In this document: in pieces, positions 7,610-12,714 of the stretch
Position numbering within the stretch: position 1 is the first letter of the stretch
Layout of the letters: every line of letters begins with the position of its first letter
Made by a program: the position numbers and the translations under genes
Assembly (NCBI GenBank): GCA_015655165.1
Contig: JAATFN010000257.1
Coordinates: 1-12,714 of the forward strand
Direction of reading: 5' to 3'
DNA length: 12,714 nucleotides
From: Betaproteobacteria bacterium
Lineage (GTDB): Bacteria > Pseudomonadota > Gammaproteobacteria > Burkholderiales > Burkholderiaceae_D
Notes under the pieces: generated by a model
The model's input: the letters and a program-made list of their open reading frames with translations, nothing else
Database searches by the model: none
Told to the model about the DNA's origin: nothing

Positions 7610-8050
7610 ATGGCTACAACTTCCGCACTTGAGACCTTAGTTGAATTGGCAACGAAAGAAACCGACGAAGCGACTAAACGTTTGGGCCGGACTGTGCGTA
7701 TCAGTGAGGAGTCGCAGCAAAAACTGACAATCCTCCTGGAGTATCGTGAAGACTATGCCATCCGCTTTCAGGAAAGCCTGTCGGTGGGATTAACACCGAT
7801 GAACTACCGTAATTTTCAGTTGTTTATAGAAAAAATAGACACTGCCATTACCGGACAGAAAGAAGTCATCAAACAAGCACAAGAACGTGTGGCAGAAGCG
7901 CGAACAGTTTGGCAAGCATGTGAGCGTAAACGTCTGACTTACGATACACTTGTCACAAGGGCAAAACAGGAAAAAATGCAGCGTGAAAACCGCATAGATC
8001 AAAAGCAGACAGATGAATATGCATCCAGAATCGCTTTTTATAAAAAATAA
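7610..8050 (+). CDS. fliJ: Flagellar export protein FliJ
   Basis: FliJ is the small coiled-coil stalk protein of the export ATPase, comparable to the gamma subunit of F1, and it escorts chaperones and FlhA. The 146 residues are almost wholly helical and highly charged. They open with SALETLVELATKETDEATKRL (two-helix coiled coil start, split here by no proline), and the second half has QERVAEARTVWQACERKRLTYDTL-type heptads ending in DEYASRIAFYKK. The only likely break is the turn near residues 59-65 (VGLTPMN). Length and position directly after fliI match the family. Sequence conservation in FliJ is low, so the call relies on both coiled-coil character and gene order. Confidence 0.92.
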   Translation: MATTSALETLVELATKETDEATKRLGRTVRISEESQQKLTILLEYREDYAIRFQESLSVGLTPMNYRNFQLFIEKIDTAITGQKEVIKQAQERVAEARTVWQACERKRLTYDTLVTRAKQEKMQRENRIDQKQTDEYASRIAFYKK

Positions 8051-8154
8051 TCACAATGAACGTACTGAAGTAATCAAGTAGCACATGAAGTATTGATTGG
8101 CGTATCACAAGTATCACCGTTTTATTTAACGATTTTACTAGGCTGACGACGCAT

Positions 8155-10005
8155 ATGAAGACTCCATTGGCGACTGTGACACTACTTGGCGATACAACGG
8201 TGGGGCAACCGTTGTCTCAATATGCCTCTGATATACCCGAAGGCATATTCGCGAAGATGTTCAATGCGCAAATTGGACATGGCATCAATGGTGACTTACC
8301 GACCTTAACACCTGCAAAAGGTACCTTTGTTACATCAATATCGGCAAGTGAGATGCCAGCTTTCATCAAACTGGACACGCAAGCATTGGTAACAGACGTC
8401 TCTCCAGAAAACACACCTCCAGCCAATCTACATGCCTTGTCAGCAACACCCGAATTACCTATTGAAATAGATCCAGAAGCAATACAGATTTCCAGTATTT
8501 CGGCTGATTCACATGCAATGGATTCAGAAACAGCCGACATATCACAAGTACCAAAAGGCATACGCCCCCTGATGGATGAAGTGCAGGCAATGGATACCGG
8601 TACACCCGGCAACTTGCAAGCTGAAGTTGCAACAACTGATGTCGATGCAGGACAAAGTAACCAGACAAAAAAAGTACAAAAGGTAGTGCTCCAACATCAC
8701 CGTGATGCATCTTCTGCAAAAACATCACTTGAACGTACATTGGATCAGCAAATACTTGGTGACCAGCAAGATCAGCATATCCTGGATAAGGATGCGTCTG
8801 TACGCACTCAAGAATATGCAGAAAATACCCATAATAGCCTTGATGCTTTAGACAAAGAGGCTATCACAAGTGCACAACACCTTGCACACACCACACAACA
8901 ATTCGGGATCGATCTCGATGTTGCAGCGCATAATCAGGCGATGAATAATGCTGTGGCAATTGCAGAAGCAATGCGTCCGACGCAACTGCCCGCTAATGAA
9001 TTTCCCGCCCGGTCTGCATTTGCAACACAGAGCCAGCAAGCATTCAAAGCGTTATCTGCTAATGCAGAACAAGACAAGCAAACAGCTAATGTACTTATTG
9101 CAGCCAATAACAAACCATCAACAGTTGCCGGATTGATTGCGTCAAACAAACATACTGCTAATGATACGAATCAAGCGTTTGTCGCTATCTCACAGACACC
9201 ATCGCTGACAGAAGAAACTGCTGGCGAGTCAATCAAATTGACAGCTTTTGGGTCGACTGTCGAGAAGTCACGCGAAGCCATGACCACAAAATCCGGCATG
9301 ACAGCTGTATCACTCAAAGATCCTTCTCTGGCATCGACAGCTGCAATACTGGCAATACAACAAAGCAAAGCCGACACCAATACAGGTACATCGCAAGATA
9401 CAAATTACCTTACGCATAGCGAATCGCATTCTGTCATTGACACATCGGTCAAGAATAATTTCTCGACCATGTTCGGTACATTGCTCTCATCTAGCGGGTC
9501 TTTGATTATCAACGGTGTACCACAAGTCATGAACGGATTATATACACAAGGTACAGCGTCACATGTAGCACGCTTAGATACCCAAGTAGGACAATCCGGC
9601 TGGAATCAGGCTTTGGGTCAGCACATGGTCATGATGGCAGGTAACTCGCAACAGACAGCAACATTGACATTAAATCCACCGGATCTGGGGCCATTGCAGG
9701 TTGTTTTGCAAGTGCATAATTCCCAAGCGGAAGCAACATTTATCACCGCACAACCTGAAGTCAAACAGGCTCTGGAAGATGCTTTTCCAAAATTGCGTGA
9801 AATGATGGGACAGGCAGGAATCGAGCTGGGACAAGCCACAGTCAATACCGGCTCGCCACAACAACAAACAGCACAACAACACTTTAGCCATGGGCAAAGT
9901 ACATCTGTAAATACGTTTGTTATTGATACTAAAGAGACAGCACCAATGTTAGCAGCGTTTCCAACGAACGGTAATGGACGAAGTATCGTCGATATTTTTG
10001 CATGA
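8155..10005 (+). CDS. fliK: Flagellar hook-length control protein FliK
   Basis: FliK is the secreted molecular ruler that measures hook length and triggers FlhB to switch export to filament proteins. The first roughly 430 residues are low-complexity, rich in Ala, Thr, Ser, Gln and Asp, without recognisable domains, as expected for the disordered ruler part. The C-terminal Flg_hook domain is clear, with LNPPDLGPL at residues 506-514 followed by FPKLREMMGQAGIEL, and a Gln-rich tail. At 616 residues it is longer than Salmonella FliK (405), though lengths vary widely. A 104-bp gap without clear ribosome site separates it from fliJ; that gap contains only a short direct repeat, GTATCAC at 8102-8108 and 8111-8117. 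Confidence 0.95.
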   Translation: MKTPLATVTLLGDTTVGQPLSQYASDIPEGIFAKMFNAQIGHGINGDLPTLTPAKGTFVTSISASEMPAFIKLDTQALVTDVSPENTPPANLHALSATPELPIEIDPEAIQISSISADSHAMDSETADISQVPKGIRPLMDEVQAMDTGTPGNLQAEVATTDVDAGQSNQTKKVQKVVLQHHRDASSAKTSLERTLDQQILGDQQDQHILDKDASVRTQEYAENTHNSLDALDKEAITSAQHLAHTTQQFGIDLDVAAHNQAMNNAVAIAEAMRPTQLPANEFPARSAFATQSQQAFKALSANAEQDKQTANVLIAANNKPSTVAGLIASNKHTANDTNQAFVAISQTPSLTEETAGESIKLTAFGSTVEKSREAMTTKSGMTAVSLKDPSLASTAAILAIQQSKADTNTGTSQDTNYLTHSESHSVIDTSVKNNFSTMFGTLLSSSGSLIINGVPQVMNGLYTQGTASHVARLDTQVGQSGWNQALGQHMVMMAGNSQQTATLTLNPPDLGPLQVVLQVHNSQAEATFITAQPEVKQALEDAFPKLREMMGQAGIELGQATVNTGSPQQQTAQQHFSHGQSTSVNTFVIDTKETAPMLAAFPTNGNGRSIVDIFA

Positions 10006-10011
10006 TAAAAC

Positions 10012-10044
10012 AATGCCATGATTCACATATTCCAGGCATTTTTT
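10012..10044 (+). terminator. Possible weak intrinsic terminator after fliK
   Basis: AATGCC (10012-10017) can pair with GGCATT (10035-10040), and the stem runs straight into six T residues (10039-10044). The stem is short (6 bp) and the loop long (17 nt), so at best this would attenuate rather than stop transcription. It is well placed, seven bases after the fliK stop and before a candidate promoter for fliL. Confidence 0.3.
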
Positions 10045-10064
10045 AATCTGACAACACACCGTTA

Positions 10065-10092
10065 TTGACATGGACATACACGATCCTACCGT
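10065..10092 (+). promoter_or_regulatory. Candidate sigma-70-type promoter upstream of fliL
   Basis: A perfect -35 hexamer TTGACA (10065-10070) lies 16 bp before TACCGT (10087-10092), which matches the -10 consensus at only three of six positions. The location in the 109-bp fliK-fliL gap fits a separate fliL operon as in Salmonella. The weak -10 means an activator would probably be needed, or that this is chance. Confidence 0.25.
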
Positions 10093-10114
10093 CTGCGAAA
10101 AGAAAGGGAAGTAG

Positions 10115-10636
10115 ATGGCGACACGCCCAAAAGAAACAGAAGCAGCAACTGTGGATGAGGCAAAAAAGCCGAAATCCAAGCTTGTGCTTTTTATCATTAT
10201 TGGCATCGTTGTACTTGCTGTAGCAATTTTTGCTGCAACCAAACTAATGGGTGGCACATCCAAAGCAAAAGATGCCGAGCATGAGGAAGTCGCAGAAGCG
10301 GATGAAGCACCTTCCAAATTACCTGTGTTTCTGACAATCGATCCATTTGTCGTCAACTTACAGCCAGAGGATGGCGACTTTTATTTACAAATCGCATTGA
10401 CACTACAGCTACCCACACAAAAAACAGCTGACACATTAAAACTTTATATGCCACAAGTAAAAAGTCGTTTGTTAATGTTATTGACCAGCAAAAAAGCATC
10501 TGAATTAATCAGTAACGATGGCAAAGAAAAATTGCGTGACGACATCATTGATGAGTTGAGTGAACCATTTACTGGCAACAGAGGATTAATTATTACCGAT
10601 GTTGCCTACACTTCTTTTGTTATTCAACAGCAGTAA
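10115..10636 (+). CDS. fliL: Flagellar basal body-associated protein FliL
   Basis: FliL is a single-pass inner-membrane protein that rings the stator units and supports torque at high load. It shows a short charged cytoplasmic N-terminus (1-22), one membrane helix at about residues 23-45 (LVLFIIIGIVVLAVAIF), an acidic linker, and a periplasmic FliL domain from KLPVFLTIDPFVVNLQ onward. It ends with LRDDIIDELSEPF and ITDVAYTSFVIQ, typical of the family. Length 173 is normal. AAGGGAAG lies a few bases before ATG 10115. The gene is followed by fliM after 6 bases. Confidence 0.96.
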   Translation: MATRPKETEAATVDEAKKPKSKLVLFIIIGIVVLAVAIFAATKLMGGTSKAKDAEHEEVAEADEAPSKLPVFLTIDPFVVNLQPEDGDFYLQIALTLQLPTQKTADTLKLYMPQVKSRLLMLLTSKKASELISNDGKEKLRDDIIDELSEPFTGNRGLIITDVAYTSFVIQQQ

Positions 10637-10642
10637 CCTATT

Positions 10643-11659
10643 ATGGCTGAGCATTTTCTTTCGCAAGAAGAAGTCGATGCCCTCTTAAAGGGAGTTACAG
10701 GCGACGATGAGGAAGAACCGGTATCTAAAGAGGTACCAGGGACAGTGCGTACCTATAATCTTGCAACGCAAGAACGTATCGTACGCGGACGGATGCCGAC
10801 GCTGGAAATTATTAATGAACGTTTTGCACGACTGTTTCGTATTGGCCTGTTCAACTTCCTGCACCGAACTGCCGAAATCTCTGTCGGCCCTGTCAAAGTG
10901 TCCAAATATAGCGAATTTATCCGTAATCTAGCCATGCCCACCAATTTGAATCTGGTGCATATCAAACCGCTACGTGGTATTGGACTCATTGTATTTAGTC
11001 CTCAATTGGTATTCATGTTGGTTGATAGTATGTTTGGTGGCGATGGACGTTTCCATACGCGTATTGAAGGTCGTGAATTTACAGCAACCGAACAACGTAT
11101 CATCATGCGTGTACTGGATATTTTTTTCGAAACATATTCTAAATCGTGGGAGCCAATTTATCCGGTTGGTTTTGAGTACATCCGCTCCGAAATGAATACC
11201 CAGTTTGCCAATATTGCGACACCAAACGAAGTGGTTGTATCAACTGCATTCATGATTGAATTAGGTCCGATTAACGGTGAACTGCACGTATGTACACCCT
11301 ACTCGATGATTGAACCTGTCAGGGACAGATTGACGAGTAGCTTGCAAGGCGAAGCACTTGAGGTAGACAAACGCTGGCTACGGTTGATGAAGCAGCAAAT
11401 CCAGTCAGCGGAAATCGAATTGGTTGTCAACTTCGGTACTGCGCGCTTAACGTTTACCGACTTATTAAATATGCAACCGGGCGATATTATTCCCCTTATT
11501 GCCAGCGACTCTGTTACTGCCGAAGTAGATGGAGTGCCAGTGATGGAATGCAGCTATGGCCAGTTACATGGTCAGTATGCGTTACGCGTGGAAAAACTGA
11601 TGTCTATTTCACAAAACGAGTCAACAGACGGTCTCCAGGGAGAAATAAATAATGGCTGA
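10643..11659 (+). CDS. fliM: Flagellar motor switch protein FliM
   Basis: FliM is the middle layer of the C-ring and the docking site of phosphorylated CheY, which reverses rotation. The N-terminal CheY-binding peptide is present as LSQEEVDALLKG (residues 6-17), then an acidic linker. The CheC-like middle domain begins near RTYNL (36-40) and carries the FliG-contact motif FGGDG (131-135). The C-terminal SpoA/FliN-like domain occupies about 250-320. Length 338 is standard. The intact CheY peptide implies a chemotaxis-controlled motor. The end overlaps the fliN start by 8 nt. Confidence 0.98.
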   Translation: MAEHFLSQEEVDALLKGVTGDDEEEPVSKEVPGTVRTYNLATQERIVRGRMPTLEIINERFARLFRIGLFNFLHRTAEISVGPVKVSKYSEFIRNLAMPTNLNLVHIKPLRGIGLIVFSPQLVFMLVDSMFGGDGRFHTRIEGREFTATEQRIIMRVLDIFFETYSKSWEPIYPVGFEYIRSEMNTQFANIATPNEVVVSTAFMIELGPINGELHVCTPYSMIEPVRDRLTSSLQGEALEVDKRWLRLMKQQIQSAEIELVVNFGTARLTFTDLLNMQPGDIIPLIASDSVTAEVDGVPVMECSYGQLHGQYALRVEKLMSISQNESTDGLQGEINNG

Positions 11660-12119
11660 CGAAAACGATAATGTTGACGAATCTTCAGCGACCACACAAA
11701 CAGCAGATCCGTGGGGTTCTGCCATGGAAGAACAAGCCAAAGCCGATGATGCACTGCAAAGAGAAATTGCAAGTAATCAGGATCCATTGGGCACGAGCGT
11801 AGCAGATAAAACGATATTTAAAGATCTGAGCGCAGTAGATATACAAACCAATACACCGAATGATATCGACTTCATTCTCGATATTCCTGTGCAGTTAACA
11901 GTTGAGCTTGGACGCACTAAAATCGCCATTAAAAACCTGCTGCAGTTAGCTCAGGGTTCGGTTGTAGAACTGGATGGTTTAGCTGGTGAACCAATGGATG
12001 TACTAGTCAACGGATGTTTGATTGCTCAAGGAGAGGTTGTGGTGGTCAATGACAAATTCGGTATTCGTTTAACCGATATCATCACACCTGCCGAACGTAT
12101 TCGTAAGATCAACAGATGA
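11652..12119 (+). CDS. fliN: Flagellar motor switch protein FliN
   Basis: FliN forms the base of the C-ring with FliM and is a docking place for FliH-FliI. The first 70 residues are a charged, probably flexible region rich in Asp, Glu, Ala and Gln. The SpoA domain spans about 73-150: FILDIPVQLTVELGRTK, then LAQGSVVELDGLAGEPMDV, then GEVVVVNDKFGIRLTDI. Length 155 fits FliN with the longer N-terminus common in Proteobacteria. It starts inside the end of fliM, after GGGAG, and overlaps fliO by 4 nt (ATGA), so fliM, fliN and fliO are likely translated in a coupled way. Confidence 0.97.
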   Translation: MADENDNVDESSATTQTADPWGSAMEEQAKADDALQREIASNQDPLGTSVADKTIFKDLSAVDIQTNTPNDIDFILDIPVQLTVELGRTKIAIKNLLQLAQGSVVELDGLAGEPMDVLVNGCLIAQGEVVVVNDKFGIRLTDIITPAERIRKINR

Positions 12120-12598
12120 TACCTTTTAATTGCACCTATTTTTGTTGGTTACCGGCTTACGGCCGGTTATTCACATGTATGCTTGGCATGGCAATCACCG
12201 TCAACGGCTTTGCTGACAATAAGTTATCCACACCAGTTGCAACGACGCCTCCCTCGTCAACCAGCAGTGTTTTTACAATGATCTTCGGTCTGTTACTAGT
12301 GCTCGGTATTATGGCGTCAATTGCATGGCTGTTAAAACGCTCTGGCCTGGCACATATTTCTGGCAACGGTATTCCATTAAAAGTCATCGGTGGTGTCAGT
12401 GTCGGGACCAGAGAACGTGTCATCGTTATTGAAGTGGCCGATCAATGGATTGTAGTGGGTGTGACACCTGGCCGCATCAATACCTTAGCCACCTTGCCGC
12501 GTCAGGAGTATGTCACAACAACGGTTACACCTGCAGCCAAGAATTTTTCATCATGGTTAAAACAGACAATAGAAAAGCGCCATGACCGTAGTCAATAG
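12116..12598 (+). CDS. fliO: Flagellar biosynthesis protein FliO
   Basis: FliO is an inner-membrane assembly factor that helps FliP oligomerise in the export gate. The protein has a hydrophobic N-terminal segment resembling a signal sequence (ending near GFA, residues 31-33), a Pro/Thr/Ser-rich spacer, a membrane helix at about 51-73 (VFTMIFGLLLVLGIMASIAWLL) followed by KR, and a small cytoplasmic domain with the family pattern LKVIGGVSVGTRERVIVIEV (88-107) and WIVVGVTPGRI. Length 160 is typical. It starts on the ATGA overlap with fliN and overlaps the proposed fliP start by 17 nt. Confidence 0.93.
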   Translation: MIPFNCTYFCWLPAYGRLFTCMLGMAITVNGFADNKLSTPVATTPPSSTSSVFTMIFGLLLVLGIMASIAWLLKRSGLAHISGNGIPLKVIGGVSVGTRERVIVIEVADQWIVVGVTPGRINTLATLPRQEYVTTTVTPAAKNFSSWLKQTIEKRHDRSQ

Positions 12599-12714
12599 TG
12601 TATTTGCTAAAACTGCCCGTTTTTTACGCTACCATAATCGCTTGTTCAGTTTCTTGCCGATGATCATGCTATTACTGTTGCCGATGTCGACATCTGCGCA
12701 ACAAGGCATCCCTG
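12582..12714 (+). CDS. fliP: Flagellar export gate protein FliP, N-terminal fragment (runs off window)
   Basis: FliP is the core subunit of the FliPQR export gate and is unusual in having a cleavable signal peptide. From ATG 12582 the frame is open to the window end (44 codons). It encodes a basic N-region (residues 10-20 with K, R, H), a hydrophobic core PMIMLLLLPM (26-35) and a likely cleavage site STSA/QQ after residue 39. The reading then breaks off in QQGIP, which resembles mature FliP N-termini. ATG 12582 gives a 17-nt overlap with fliO; a later in-frame ATG at 12660 would lack the basic N-region, so I prefer the first. The call rests on this signal peptide plus the fixed fliO-fliP order. 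Confidence 0.85.
   Translation, partial: MTVVNSVFAKTARFLRYHNRLFSFLPMIMLLLLPMSTSAQQGIP

Noticed and set aside
9618..10356. Two 130-codon minus-strand ORFs across the fliK-fliL junction
   Set aside because: They overlap well-supported fliK and fliL genes on the other strand and resemble reverse-frame artefacts.

Overview
This window is a flagellar structural and assembly locus from a Gram-negative bacterium. Almost every gene belongs to the flagellar basal body, C-ring or type III export machinery. The order fliE (reverse) / fliFGHIJK / fliLMNOP, with an upstream fliK-like gene, an flhB-C-terminus-like gene and a ycgR-type PilZ gene, is typical of Betaproteobacteria. Protein style suggests Burkholderiales, perhaps near Oxalobacteraceae. 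That assignment is inference from gene order and protein sequence, and the base composition looks fairly AT-rich for that group. No rRNA, tRNA, mobile element, integrase or CRISPR array is visible.

Layout. Positions 2-728 hold the 3' end of a second FliK-type hook-length-control gene, overlapped by a small gene for a stand-alone FlhB C-terminal-like protein. Positions 807-1568 hold a YcgR-type c-di-GMP flagellar brake gene. It is interrupted by an in-frame TAA in the middle of its PilZ domain, so it is annotated as a probable pseudogene. fliE lies on the minus strand (1632-2096), convergent with ycgR and divergent from fliF. From 2356 to 10005 run fliF (MS ring), fliG (C-ring/torque), fliH, fliI and fliJ (export ATPase complex) and fliK (hook length). 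From 10115 to the end run fliL, fliM, fliN, fliO and a truncated fliP (stator-associated protein, C-ring, export gate). These neighbours are tightly packed, with several overlaps (fliF/fliG, fliM/fliN, fliN/fliO, fliO/fliP).

How it works together. FliF forms the MS ring, FliG sits on its cytoplasmic C-terminus, and FliM/FliN complete the switch ring. FliE joins MS ring and rod. FliP (with FliO as assembly factor) forms the export gate, which is energised by FliH-FliI-FliJ. FliK times the switch from hook to filament export, and FliL supports the stators. The locus therefore encodes a nearly complete basal body core. The broken ycgR suggests loss or alteration of c-di-GMP braking at this locus.

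I do not see an undescribed biological system here. The most useful non-routine observations are the ycgR nonsense codon, a near-perfect 4-residue glycine periodicity in FliH, a hairpin in the fliE leader, a low-complexity N-terminal extension and glutamine-rich insert in FliF, and a possible terminator/promoter boundary between fliK and fliL.
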